This document shows, piece after piece, positions 46,401-57,466 of a stretch of DNA of 64,000 nucleotides (its first letter is position 1; each line of letters opens with the position of its first letter). Origin of the DNA: Orobanche coerulescens (taxonomy: Eukaryota > Streptophyta > Magnoliopsida > Lamiales > Orobanchaceae); assembly GCA_033398695.1 (NCBI GenBank), contig CM065809.1:179294501-179358500 (forward strand), read 5' to 3'. The notes below the pieces were generated by a model that was given only the letters and a program-made list of their open reading frames with translations, did no database searches and was not told where the DNA came from. The position numbers and the translations under genes were made by a program.

Positions 46401-49400
46401 GGGCAAGCACCTTACAATTTCATAAATAAGGAATCTAAAGCACACTAAACTCCCACGACATCTTGATATATAATTGCTCAGCAAGATTATTAAAATTAAA
46501 ACACCTTTGATTCAGTAATTTCTCCATAGCTAGCGTGCTCCTTTGCAACAGATGCCAATGCAGCACTAATGCGCGACTTCAACCCTGGGAGAACTGTCAT
46601 AATATGTTGTACCAGAACCTGCAATGCAAGTAGTGAGCTTATATCACGCAGCTGACATTATGACAAATATGTCCTTCAGGCATATATACAATAAAGAGTG
46701 CCAATTTGCTCAAAGGAAATGATATCTGATACTCGACTTCAGCACATTACAGAGAAAAAATTATGGTATTTGTTTGCTGTCCAATCACGAAGTCAACAGG
46801 TTAGAAAGTGTGTCATTGCATTGCGTGCGTGCGCATGGGCTTGCAACATGTGCATATTATATAAGACCCAGTTTCAACTCAATTGCAAACCATGTACCTG
46901 GTTCAACTTCTTGGCCAACTGAGGGACTCCACAACGATCAGCAAGATCACTGTAAACCTATAAAGGTCAATCATTTATCAGAGTACGTTCATAGGAGGTG
47001 GCATCAAATCAAATGGCAAGGAGAAAGATCATGTATATACTGGGCGGCCACGAAAGAAATTCTCCTCTGCTATAAGTGCATCCTTCACGCTGCGATTCAG
47101 TAGAATATCCTGATTAACCACACGGACACATCATCAAGGAAAATATTTAAATGTTAATCCAAAACTGTTCAGTGATTTCACGTACCACATTCAAATGCTT
47201 AACCCCACATAAACTTGCTATTCAAATGACATAAAGTTTTTCCCTTGCAGTCTATTAACTCAAACATTGTGAAATATCACCTTCAGTTAATTGATTCAGA
47301 TCAAGGTGAAATTAAGAAAGCCATATACCTCAAGCAAAGCAGACAAACAAATAAATTAAGAAATATAAAGTTGATCAGATGTCAAATCATCCTCTACTAG
47401 TTAGTGAAGATGTCTTCGTAAACAATGAACCTAGAGAAATGCGGGAACCGGAGCAAGCAAATAAATAGAAAGCAAAGGTAAACAAACCAAAAACTTAAAG
47501 AAACCAAAATAAACACATCAACATGATCAAACATATCATGCATTAGACAACCATAAGTAAATCTAACTACAAAAATTGCAGAGCCAGTGTACAATCTAAT
47601 CATCAGCACTGCCAACCCCTAAGAGTGATGTTGCATCCTTTTCAGAAAGGAAATAAATTTACCGAGTTACAAAAAATCTCCGCGTGAAAGTACATCTAGA
47701 AAGTAACTTTGATTATGTTTCAGAGTTCTGTGTGTGTGTGCGTGTGTGTATTCCTTTGATCGACCTACCTCCCAGCTTACGAATAAGTCATATAGCACGA
47801 ATGATATTGTGACAAGATACTTTATACCTCATGACATAATTACTTAGTTTCGGTTTCTGCTACTTACTAGCTAAAAACTTAAAACCACAACTAAGCAACT
47901 ACCACTTACATAGGCAGACATTTCATCTTGAATTTAATGAGAGGTTAAAAAGTCATGTTACCAGTAGACTATGTTACCAGGCAACGAGGGACCCGATTCA
48001 GTATTTTCACCTTAATCTATAAAATGTAAAACACAATTAAAGGAAGAAACAGATAAAATTAAAAGAGAAAAGTCCTAGAATATAAGCAACATAGTTTCAA
48101 AGCGTATACTCGAAAGAAGGGAGATAGATCTTTTAACGTACTATAACTTTAAACATCTAGAATATCAATTGAAATGTTACCTCCTGACTGCGATTCACGA
48201 CACCTATGTAGCCAAGTCGAAGAGGAATTACTTTCCCAAGCAAAAAGTTGCGAGCATCAGTGCCCCTGTCCATAATATCCAACTGAAGGAGCAATGTGAG
48301 CAAAGATCCACGGGGGGAGGAGGAAACGACGAAACAAAGAAAATCACACAGTGAAATCTTCACCTTTGTAATTACACCAATTGTTCTATAACCTGCAATC
48401 AAAAATTGTCACACATGACATGAGCTATAAAAACGAAATGCTTACACTACAAGTGCCAGGAATTGAGTTTAAGTAAAAACTTATTTATCCCGATGAACAA
48501 CTATTACGACTCTACGAGCAAAACCAACCATCAGGATCAGCATTTCCAGCCAGCTGAAGAGCATCCGAGTTCACCAAATCAGAATTTGCTGGTGTCACAG
48601 CTAGAATCAGAGTACATGGACGCTTAATAAATGACATTATCATCGTTCTAATTCGCGCTTCAATATCAGATGGCTGATCACCAACAGGAACTTTCGTTAG
48701 ACCAGGTAGATCCACAAGAGTAATGTCAAGCACATTGGGTGAGTAAATCTTCAAGCGTATCTGTTTGTCTGAAACTCCTTTGTTTTCTCCTGCCTCTCTA
48801 TCTGTTTCAGCCTGAGCAAAATTTTCAGAAGGTCTAGTATTAAAAGACGGAGAAATCAACAAAGTATAGTATTATTAGCAACCGAAGCAAGTCAACTTAA
48901 GTCTCCTCCTTATAGATGAAGCCATTACAGTATCACACCCCTCCTGTCTACAGGAGAATTAGCACGAGTTTAAAATGCATTGTTTCAGGCATTGGCTCCA
49001 AATAACTGGATGACATGTCATAAACAAATGGCTTAGAAAAATTCAGTGTACAGGCAGGGAACCTACGATCAAAAATCTATACAACAGTAAGGACAGGATG
49101 AAGAGGATGATAAGGGGAAGGATAACAAGATAGTTTCTAGTCACTTTTCAAGTATCTTATAATACATACCCCCAAACCCAACACTTTCAATCACTTGAAC
49201 ATCAAAATATTTTCGTTGTGCGTTTGCAATAAAAATTCAAACGCAAGTAAATAACCTGAATCTCCTTCCTGATTTCATTGAAATCAAAGAACTTCTTATC
49301 CGGCAAATGCAAGAATTCCCCCCATTCCTCCTCCGTCCCATCAGTCTTCCTCTTAATCTGCCGAAGCTGCAGCAGGAGTGGACGGCGCGTGCAAATATCA

Positions 49401-49615
49401 CTGCCACGTGGCAGGAAATCACGCCCCACGAGCGCCTCCAACACACTCGATTTGCCGCTGCTCTGACTGCCGACTACGGCCACCTGCGGCAACTCGATCG
49501 TGGACTGATTCCCTAGATGCGCGATAATATCCTGCAGTCTGTTGACTATAGGTATCACCGAGTTCCCCAACAGCGTGGCCTTACTGCTGCTCGGTGCCGC
49601 TTGCTCGTCCGCCAT
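36765..49615 (-). CDS. Dynamin-related protein 3, organelle-fission GTPase, 20 exons
   Basis: A large GTPase that constricts and divides mitochondria and peroxisomes. Exons (minus): 49256-49615, 48529-48811, 48364-48392, 48181-48282, 47041-47109, 46898-46957, 46505-46618, 45340-45388, 41977-42086, 41294-41386, 41099-41191, 40889-41026, 40465-40578, 40277-40372, 40127-40169, 39551-39699, 39316-39462, 38626-38678, 38274-38373, 36765-37010. All junctions are GT/AG and in phase, total 2448 bases, 815 residues, the usual DRP3 length. GTPase motifs: P-loop GSQSSGKS (residues 49-56), switch threonine in CTRRP (75-79), DLPG (154-157), TKLD (223-226), GVVNRSQE (251-258). Middle domain about 280-500; variable linker 540-630; GTPase effector domain about 635-735 ([15 protein letters not shown] to ILQQAFR); short tail to GRNSIPGLY. 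No PH or Pro-rich domain, as in DRP3. DRP3A versus DRP3B cannot be separated with certainty. Start chosen at [10 protein letters not shown]. Confidence 0.96.
37377..37423. repeat. (GAT)n microsatellite in DRP3 intron 19
   Basis: About 15 uninterrupted GAT/TGA units, ending before TGACGAATGA. They are intronic and not part of any reading frame of the gene. Confidence 0.97.
37820..38084. mobile_element. Stowaway-like MITE in DRP3 intron 19
   Basis: The left end TACTACCTCCTTTTTAAATG and the reverse complement of the right end (TACATGCTCCGTCCCAATTT) resemble each other and the CTCCGTCCC ends of Stowaway (Tc1/mariner) MITEs. It has no coding capacity and is diverged. A TA target duplication is plausible but not distinctive. 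Confidence 0.6.
42204..43390 (+). repeat. Solo LTR with TAGCGCACGCTA array in DRP3 intron 8, TSD ATGTC
   Basis: The 1187-base segment starts TGTTGGAATAATTTATTCC and ends GTACCATAACCCAACA. It is flanked by a perfect 5-base duplication ATGTC (42199-42203 and 43391-43395). It contains the palindrome array (42328-42790) and a TATA box CTATAAATATCAAGG (about 42831) 40 bases after the array. No internal element sequence is present. Its orientation is opposite to DRP3. Termini differ from the TGTAATACCC gypsy LTRs that carry the same array. A related end fragment is at 24554-24635. Confidence 0.93.
42328..42790. repeat. Array of TAGCGCACGCTA palindromes (about 14 units)
   Basis: About 14 copies, of which at least four are exact TAGCGCACGCTA. 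Variants include TAACGCACGCTA, TTACGTACGCTA, TAGCGCACGCAA and TAGCGCAAGCTA. Spacing varies from about 10 to 60 bases. The array ends about 40 bases before the LTR TATA box. Confidence 0.93.
43555..43860. repeat. GTGCGCCT-rich dispersed-repeat-like segment in DRP3 intron 8
   Basis: Two GC-rich ends built of GGTGCGCCT and TGCGTGCCT words (43560-43615 and 43775-43850) flank an AT-rich middle of about 160 bases. The arrangement resembles a small non-autonomous transposon or SINE-like repeat. No target duplication was identified. Confidence 0.4.
44112..44242. mobile_element. Possible pogo/Emigrant-like MITE in DRP3 intron 8
   Basis: The left end ACCTCTATAAATTAAT and the right end ATTAATTTATAGATTAT are near reverse complements around an AT-rich interior. 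The ACCTCTATAAATTAAT terminus is the type known for plant Emigrant/Lemi1 elements. Short (about 130 bases) and diverged, so tentative. Confidence 0.45.
44600..45108. mobile_element. Non-autonomous hAT element in DRP3 intron 8, 8-base TSD TTCATAAA
   Basis: A 509-base element. Left end is TAGGGTTGTCTAAATGGTTC; the reverse complement of the right end is TAGGGCTGTCGAACGGTTCG. A perfect 8-base target duplication TTCATAAA lies at 44592-44599 and 45109-45116, the length characteristic of hAT transposons. Subterminal regions are packed with AACCGGAACCG / CGGTTCCGGTT words, as in hAT subterminal transposase-binding repeats. The middle is AT-rich and it has no transposase. Confidence 0.92.
46007..46213. 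mobile_element. Stowaway-like MITE in DRP3 intron 7
   Basis: The left end TACTTCCGTCCCTCAAAGTT and the reverse complement of the right end, TACTCTTTTCGTCCCCCAAT, are degenerate copies of Stowaway-type termini. It is about 207 bases, non-coding, and the ends begin with TA. Clearly intronic, between exons 7 and 8. Confidence 0.65.
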
Positions 49616-50000
49616 GTAATCCTTTAACTGGTAATCGATACACAATTTCGGTTGTATAATTAACTTATAATCTTATATTAGGAGTTCTCTTTTTTCACGA
49701 AATTGGGATCTGGTATCGGGAATTCGGAATGAGAGTTGAACGAAACCCTAAGGGGGTTATGAATGCTGGCAGTCGAAGAGAGTCCAATGTTTCTACGTAG
49801 TATGGTTCTACAGGAAGAACATAAAGCAGCGAGATATTCGAAGTGAATTCTCGTGCCGCCCAAGAAACTGACAGAGTGAAAAATCAATAGGGGTGGATAT
49901 TGAAACAATTGATATTGATCCGTTTATAACACTTTTTGACCTAAATTTATAAATTTGAAGTAAATTAGAGATTGGATTTTATAAATTTTTTTCATTTTGA
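49616..50000 (-). promoter_or_regulatory. DRP3 5' leader and proximal promoter, bounded by a copia LTR
   Basis: 385 bases separate the DRP3 start codon from a copia LTR. No distinct TATA box is obvious. The whole native proximal promoter and any leader intron must lie here or in the LTR beyond. Confidence 0.5.
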
Positions 50001-50179
50001 TGTTCGGTTGACAATATTTTGAATTAAATGATTAAGTGTTATAAGCATGAGAGAAAAAGAGAGAAATTGAAAGAGAAGAAGAATAATGTGTATTAACATG
50101 AAAGGCGCTTTATTTATAGGTCTGTGTCCCAGGGTTTCGAGGATATAAAGGTCATTCATTAGTAAATACATTAATTACA
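50001..50179 (-). repeat. Probable 3' LTR of the split copia element, 385 bases upstream of DRP3
   Basis: On the minus strand it reads TGTAATTAATG...CAACCGAACA, preceded by the purine-rich ATTCAGGGAGT. It contains a minus-strand TATA box CTATAAATAAAG (50108-50119). Boundaries were chosen from TG/CA ends and are approximate; no partner LTR is available. It shares DRP3's transcription direction. Confidence 0.5.
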
Positions 50180-50220
50180 ACTCCCTGAATGACCTTTAAT
50201 ACACGCGCCATTAAAACCTT

Positions 50221-50640
50221 GTCGGGAAAACCCAGTGGGAAAAAACCCGATCGAAGGAAAAAGAGTAAAGCTACTCCCCCTGAAATCGATTACATAAGAT
50301 CTTTGAGTTAACGCATTCCGATCTTGTGTACTAGTCTTCTGAATGTTGATGTCGGCAACGTCTTTGTGAATAAGTTCGCCAATTAATCACTTAAGTGAAC
50401 ATTTGATGTATCTACCTTTGAGATACATGTGATATCGTCTTCATACAATACTTCCTCTTGAATATTATGATGTTCATACCTCATCAAAACTCCTTCGGAA
50501 AAACCCTGTGGGAAAAAACCGATAGAGAAAAAGAGTACACAGTATAAATTTGCTCATGTGTTGCATTGGTTGCCTCGTTAAAAACCTTAACTAAAAAAAC
50601 CCGGTGGGAAAAAACTTAGAAAGGGAAAAAGAGTACAACA
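50221..50640 (-). repeat. Three copies of the GTGGGAAAAAAC / GAAAAAGAGTAC box
   Basis: At about 50221-50266, 50490-50537 and 50577-50638 the same word series occurs: CCnGTGGGAAAAAAC, a short gap, then GAAAAAGAGTA. A single related box lies in the 10319-17834 copia element (10596-10672). It belongs to the 3' non-coding part of copia elements. The triplication is unusual. Confidence 0.8.
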
Positions 50641-51237
50641 ATTTGGTCTTCAGGGCCTTTTGACCTTCAGGGTCGACATAATCTTCAAGCTAATTTAAAA
50701 GTTATCACTTCTCCCCCTCAAGATAACAATCTTGCACTCCAATACCATGAATATAATTTTCAGACATAGAGAGATTTAGTGAATAAATCTGCTAGATTAT
50801 CATTATTGCTCTTCTGAAGCTCGTGTGAAAATAAGTTTCATCTTACTTGCCCAAACTTTATATGCAACACATAAATGGAAAATATTTATCATCATAATAA
50901 ATAGGCAGCATGAGAATAAATATGAGATCATAATCCCTAATAGCCACCAATATCGAATATCGATCTCTTTCATGTAATAAACCAATATGGTTAACACCAT
51001 TCCACATTCTCCTTCGTGGAGAAATATTAAATTTTGCTAGCATGTTAACTTCGAATTGTATATCAGGCCTGATGATGTAATGCTTCTGTAATACCCGGGA
51101 TTTCTGTTATGTAATTGGAACTTGTGATATTGTAATGATTGTACTTGATCTGAGTATTATTTTCCGTATTTCATAATCCGATGTTGTCGAGCGTTTAATT
51201 TCGTGGTTGTGATTTAAAGATTGTAAATCTGCGCATA

Positions 51238-51530
51238 TAGCGCACGCTACCGGATATGTTTAGCGTGCGCTAACGTGGATTCATATCGCACGCTACTGAG
51301 GGTCATTAGCGCACGCTATGCGTGGTCAAATTGATTGGGACGTGCGGTAGGTGAGATCTGGCCGGGGGACCCCTGTCGGATAGTGTCGGGATGTACAGGC
51401 GGCTTTCGGGAAAAGCAGTCAACGCCTTAGCGCACGCTACATGTATATGCGTAGCGCACGCTAAGTGCTAAGTACGATTAAGTCGGTGAATGTTAGCGCA
51501 CGCTTCTGACGAAAGGTCTAGCGCGCGCTA
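51238..51530. repeat. TAGCGyrCGCTA array, upstream of LTR TATA box
   Basis: About seven units, including exact TAGCGCACGCTA, TAGCGTGCGCTA and TAGCGCGCGCTA. The last unit ends 12 bases before the TATA box (TATAAATAGG, 51543). Confidence 0.93.
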
Positions 51531-52212
51531 ATAGCCATTTCTTATAAATAGGACAGCATCCTATTCGTGATTTCAGTTCTTTCTTCTCCCTTTACCCGAA
51601 TTAGAACATAACTTCCTTCATCCTAAACACTTCATATCAACATCCTAGTTCGTGATTGAAAATCTTATATCATTGGAGATTGGTGTTGAAGCTTTCGGTG
51701 TTGGATTGCTTCATTTTCCTCCGTGTTCTTCACTACCTTGAGGTAGGTGATTCTTCACCAATACTAGTAGTGTTGTAAAGGATGTTGATCATGTTCATCT
51801 AGTCAGTTAAGATTCGTTATTAGTCGTACCTCATGTGTTAGAAGGATATTTTCGACGTTTCGACACTTATTCATCGCATGAACCTTTGAACCATCTCAGT
51901 TTATGGACTCCTAAGCGTTTTCAAATCGATTTATGATCAGTAATCGGAGATTACCTAGTTCGTATATTTTACGTAAGAAATCATATGTTTTTGGGACTTG
52001 GAATAATCGGAACTTAGAATATTTCTTGAAGATCGAAGATAAGATATGATGTTGAGTTGATTATCCGTATATTTGTACCTCATGATCATGGAACTTCCAC
52101 AAAACTTATTAGCATGACATGCTTGAGGATGACATGTTGTATCAACATAGAATTCGTGAATTCACCACCTTTCAACCCAGTTTTTCCGGTAGCAGTATTC
52201 TGCCATGCAAGG

Positions 52213-52405
52213 TTAGCGCACGCTAACATATGTGAGTTAACGTGCGCTATCGGGGGTCAGTTAACGCACAATACGTACGTAGCGTACGGTATGTATCAGC
52301 CGATTCGAACTGTCAGTTCGTAGCTAGCGCACGCTAGTCTTACACGATAGCGTACGCTAACAGACCTGCTTAGCGCACGTTACGTAGAGTACGTAGCGCA
52401 CGCTA
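52213..52405. repeat. Second TAGCGyrCGCTA array in the same solo LTR
   Basis: About eight units with more decay (TAACGTGCGCTA, TAACGCACAATA, TAGCGTACGGTA), interrupted on the right by the gypsy element inserted at 52510. This array lies about 660 bases downstream of the TATA box, unlike the first. Confidence 0.88.
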
Positions 52406-52509
52406 AGCAGTCCAGGCAGATTGTTTATTTTGAGCTTTTCGGTCGTAGACCGAATTATTAGGCCATCGTTCGACTTGAGATGATTTGTATATCGTTCCTT
52501 TTGTTAAGG

Positions 52510-54621
52510 TGTAACACCCCCAAGTTATTCAGGGATATTACAGCGCCGTAAGCCCCGCCGTGGGACCCACAAGGCTAAACATACGCGGAACCATAAAATT
52601 TGACCGATAAGGTCTACACATAATGGAATGAAAAACAATACAAAGGTATTCGAAACATAGCAAGGAAATGTATTCACAAACATCACAACTCGAATCAATA
52701 CTTCGGCAAAACACAGGCCGGAATATCAAGGAAAAGGGAAAACAATACTCGAGTATTCAATAGACAATCCAAGATAACAACACCGAGCGGAAACTCCAAA
52801 CATAATGGAAGAAAGACACGGTATCACACTTGCCCACCATCTTCATGCCGACCCGATACTGCCGTCCGCTCTCCCGAACTCGAAATACATAAAAGTATTT
52901 CCCCATAAAGGGGTTAGCCGTAGAATAGCTAGTGCAAGTATATCAAGTATGAAACACAATACTTCTCAACAATAAAGTAAAGGTAACCGTCAATTCATCA
53001 ATTCAAGACTAGTATTCCTAATAACTAAATCTCATAGCATCGCAACAATACATATATGAATACCGTGGAACCGCACTGGAGGCTACGGAACCCTCGGAGG
53101 ACCGTCGGTCCCGGAGTGGTTAATTCATATTATCCATGGAATCGCACTGGAGGCTACGAAACCCTCAGAGGACCCGTCGGTCCGTCCCGGAGTGGATATA
53201 AATAAGCATGCCATTAATATTTCATACTTTCAAAGTCGAGAACGCACATTCATAAATATATACTTGCCTTTGAGACATCGACAATTCGAATGGAAAAAGG
53301 TATGAGTTCGGTAGGTCCAAGAACGCGCTTCCGGCACCTAAACGATTCGCAAGGAATATGATAATCAATTATCCATATTCAAATTACACGAAGAAACCCC
53401 CGAAACCCGTCTACGATTCATAAAGCTAAACGGATAATCAACTAGAGGTTGGAAAATCGTCCAAAGTCTCACAAGTCCGAAAACGGCACAATCCAAACCG
53501 TAAAACCGTAGGAAAAGTATGTGTACGGTATAGCTACACCATAATCTCAAAGTTCTCAAGCTTCAAACGGGTAAATCGGACGAATCTATGAAAAACCCCA
53601 AAATTCCCAAAAAGTAGGGTTCTAAAGATTTTTACCTTGATTCGGACGCTAGGAGGAATTAGATGTTGAGAAATCCTTGTTCTCCAACCAAATATGTTGT
53701 TGTTGGAAAGAAGATTGCTTCCAATCGCCCAAGATCGTCTCTCCCGAGCGATTTCCGTCGAAAAGGAGTGAAGTAGGTGAGAAATGACGAAATGGAAGTC
53801 AACTGTCATATTTATATCTGCCCAGCCTAGCGCACGCTACTCCTCCTTCATTAGCGTGCGCTAGCGAAGTTACCGGGTAGTCCAGTGGCTACTGCCATAA
53901 GATGTTAGCGCGCGCTACGAAACATCCTTTGCGTGCGCTAACTGCTGCCCTGCCAAAATCTCGGCTTACTGCCTGGGTCCGCTAGCGTGCGTTAATACTG
54001 AGCACTAGCGTGCGTTACACAACACATATAGCGTACGCTAGCCGCTGCCTAGCGTGCGCTACCTGCTAGTCCAGAAAGTCTGAAACTCCCCTGCTTCTAC
54101 TGACCAAAACATTAGCGTGCGCTACCATTATGCCTTAGCGTGCGCTACGTAACAGTTTTAGCGTGCGCTAGCCGAAGCATAGCGTGTGCTACTTGATAGT
54201 CCAGAAACCTGACAACCTCACTGCCTCTGCCGACCTGGACATTAGCGTGCGCTACGGACGGGTGTTAGCGTGCGCTACTAACCACTAATAGCGCGCGCTA
54301 ACGAACTCCTAGCGTGCGTTAATCCGCCAGTCCAGAGAGCAGTCTGAGTTACTGGTTCTGACCTGACTGGCCCCCTTAGCGCGCGCTACGGTTCGAAGCT
54401 AGCGTGCGCTAATCAAGCTGAATTAGCGTGCGTTAGCCTAGGCCTAGCGTGCGCTATATCTCTGGCACAGAACATTTCCGCAAGGTCTAAACGACATGAT
54501 AAAGAACCAAGCGAGATACGAAACTCAATAACAATATCAACCACATCTCCAAGCATTTACAGAGCGACAAAAATAAGGAGGATGACAGAGTCAAACAGTC
54601 AATAAAAGTACGGGTATTACA
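52510..54621 (-). repeat. 3' LTR of the chromovirus-like element
   Basis: 2112 bases. It contains about 20 palindrome units (53828-54456). On the element strand these end just before TATAAATATGAC (TATA box, about 53809-53816). It also has a diverged tandem pair of about 75-90 bases (53060-53205), TGGAACCGCACTGGAGGCTA / TGGAATCGCACTGGAGGCTA. Confidence 0.96.
53828..54456. repeat. TAGCGTGCGCTA array (about 20 units) in 3' LTR
   Basis: About 20 units over 630 bases, mostly TAGCGTGCGCTA with TAGCGCGCGCTA, TAGCGTACGCTA and TAGCGTGCGTTA variants. Spacing is 10-50 bases. This is one of the two densest arrays in the window. Confidence 0.97.
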
Positions 54622-54656
54622 TTCTCCCCCTCTAAAAAGAAGTTTCGTCCCGAAAC

Positions 54657-55788
54657 TTAAGAAATAAATAGTTCGGGGTATTCCACCCGCATCTTCTCTT
54701 CCGTCTCCCAAGTTGCCTCCTCGACTCCATGTCTCGACCATTGCACTTTAACCAGTGGAATGGTCTTATGCCGAAGTTGTTTCTCGCGACGCTCAAGGAT
54801 CTTCACGGGCCTCTCTGGAAAGGTAATATCCTCGGCTACGTCAATCTCACTGTAGTCGATAATGTGGCTCGGATCCGGTACGTACTTTCTCAACTGAGAC
54901 ACATGGAAAACATTATGGACGTGACTCAACGCTGGAGGCAACGCCAAGCGATAAGCTAAATCTCCAACTCGTCGAAATCTCGAAAGGTCCGATATACCTC
55001 GGACTAAGTTTCCCCTTTTTCCCGAAGCGGAAAACTCCTGCAGTCGGCGACACCTTGAGCAAGACATGATCTCCCACCTCAAACTCCAAAGGTCGACGAC
55101 GAGTATCAGCATAAGATTTCTGACGACTCTGGGCAGCTAGCAATCGATCCCGGATAATAGAAATCTTTTCCTTAGTCTCCATCAACATATCCGGCTCCGT
55201 CCCGACTAGCTCAGAAGCCTCGTCCCAACATAATGGCGACCTACATCGCCTACCATAGAGTGCCTCGAAGGGTGCCATTTTGATCGACGCATGCCAACTA
55301 TTATTGTAAGCAAACTCGATCAACGGCAAGTGAAGCTCCCAATCATTACTCCAATCCAAGGCACAAGCTCGTAACATATCTTTCAATGTCTGAATCGTCC
55401 TCTCTGTCTGACCGTCCGACTGAGGATGAAAGGAAGTGCTCAATCTCAATTCCGTACCCAAAGCCTGATGAACGGCCTGCCAAAAATGCGATCTGGCGGC
55501 CGTCTCGATCGAAACAATGGTCTTGGGGTACCATGTAACTTCACGATCTCGGCAATAAAGGTTCGAGCGATCTATCCGGTCCCCAAGTATCCTTAATACC
55601 CAAGAAGTGTGCGACTTGGTCAACCGATCGACAATTACCCAAATCATATTCATTCCATCCAGCGTTCTCGGCATGCCGGTGATGAAATCCATCGAGATGT
55701 CTTCCCACTTCCACTCGGGAATGGGGAGTGGTTTCAACAATCCCGCTGTCGTTGGTGTTCGATCTTGACTTGTTGACACGTCAAGCAC
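54657..55788 (-). pseudogene. Gypsy integrase with C-terminal chromodomain-like tail, one frame change
   Basis: The frame 54913-55788 contains the core start WKWEDISMDFITGMP, the motif STSFHPQSDGQTERTIQTLK, the WHASIKMAPFEALYGRRCRS segment and GKLSPRYIGPFEI. An overlapping frame (54657-55112) continues YRLALPPALSHVHNVFHVSQ, LRKYVPDPSHII and the tail VKVQWSRHGVEEATWETEEK, MRVEYPELF. That tail is the chromodomain-like end that targets chromoviruses to chromatin. The switch between frames falls near 54960. A stretch in the core (55540-55610) is also garbled. Confidence 0.93.
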
Positions 55789-55799
55789 CGTAGTACAAA

Positions 55800-57466
55800 C
55801 TCCGTAACATCCTTCTTCATGTTATTCCACCAAAATTACGCTTCAAATCTTTGTACATCTTACTCGTCCGGGTGGATTGAGTAAGGCGTAGCATGCGCTT
55901 CTCGGAGAATTCTGTCTCAACTCTAAATCGTTCGAACACAAAGCACGCCTGAAATCTCAAAATACTATCTTCGTGTACCATAAAGCTGGAGCTTTTCCTT
56001 TAATTACATCTTCCTTCGCTGAGAAATCATCGGGTCACTCCACTGTTTCCCTTTGATATCATCAACCAAGGAAGTAATTTCGAGAGTACAACCTGTCCCT
56101 CGTACTACCAAGCCAAACTTCGATCCCTTGTTCAATTAAATCCTGACGAATCTTCGTCTGAGCCGTAAGAACCTCGAGCATTTGAAGAGACGCCGATTTG
56201 CGGCTCAAAGCATCCGCAACGACATTGGCTTTTCCGGTGGTAAAGAATCTCCAAATCATAATCATTTATCAATTCTAACCAACGCCTCATATTTAGCTCC
56301 TTCGATCAAAATATATTTCGTGCTCTTGTGATCGGTATAAATCCGACACGGTGAACCGTATAAATAATGCCGCCAAATCTTGAGTGCGAAGACAATTGCG
56401 GCCAACTCTAAATCGTGAGTAGGATAATTCATCTCATAAGGTTTTAATTGTCGTGACGCAAAGCTATTGTCTTATCATGCCGCATAAGAACACGCCCAGG
56501 CCTTGACCCGAAGCGTCACTATAAACCGCAAAGCCTTCGTTACCATGTGGTAAAGTTAGGATCGGCGCCGAAGTCAATCGTCTCTTGATTCATCAAGCTC
56601 TATTGTCTCTCATCCGTCCGTATAAACTTTTCGGTCTTCCGGAGCAATTTCGTAGCGGTCGAGCGAGTTTCGAGAACCCTCGACAAACCGACGGTAATAC
56701 CCGGCAAGGCCCGAAGCTACGAACTTCCTTAACATTTTTAGGCGGTGCCAGTCTAGCACCGCCTCTATCTTCTCAAGGGTCTACGAACTCCTTCGGCCGA
56801 AATCACATGGCCGAGAAACATAACTTCTTCCAACCAAAATTCACATTTCGAGAATTTTGCATAAAGGTGCGGTTCTCAAAATGTCTAATATCAAACGCAA
56901 GTGTCGGGCATGTTCCTCCTTATCCCGAGAATAGATCAAGATGTCGTCAATAAAGACGACCACACACTGTCGAGGTACTCGATGAATATTTTATTCATTA
57001 ACCGCATGAAAATGCCGGTACATTAGTCAACCCAAAAGGCATGACTACAAATTCATAATGTCCATATCTCGTCCAAACGCCGTCTAACGCCGGACTCCCT
57101 CACCCCGAGTTGATAATACCCGGATCTTAAATCAATCTTCGAGAAAACCGCAGCCTCCTTGCAATTGATCAAATAAATCGTCTATACGAGGTAGAGGGTA
57201 CTTGTTCTTGATGGTTACTTTGTTCATTTCGCGGTAGTCGATGCATAAACGTAATGAACCATCCTTCTTCCTCACGAAAAGAACAGCGCGCCCCAAGGCG
57301 AAGCGCTCGGTCCGATGTACCCTTTTTCCGTAAGTTCTCCCAATTGATTCTTCAATTCTTGCATCTCGGAAGGTGCCATCCGGTAAGGTGCTTTAGAAAT
57401 CGGAGCCGCATCGGCTCCAAGTCCACGATAAATTCTATCTCTCGATCGCGGTAATCCCGGAGGTCA
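55800..57466 (-). pseudogene. Gypsy reverse transcriptase and RNase H, heavily frame-broken
   Basis: Recognisable minus-strand pieces are [20 protein letters not shown] followed by [16 protein letters not shown] (57185-57300), the active-site [15 protein letters not shown] (about 56925-56965), and RNase H remnants with ADALSRKSASLQ (about 56185-56225). Indels separate nearly every piece, so no long frame exists. The catalytic FIDD motif is preserved. Confidence 0.85.

Noticed and set aside
53828..54456. CRISPR-like regular array of short repeats
   Set aside because: Plant LTR context, units of 12 bases with mutations, irregular spacing, and the same spacers in both LTRs; no cas genes.
54729..54959. 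Plus-strand frames overlapping integrase and gag (also 58580-58870 and 58919-59239)
   Set aside because: Shadows of the minus-strand gypsy polyprotein; no independent support.
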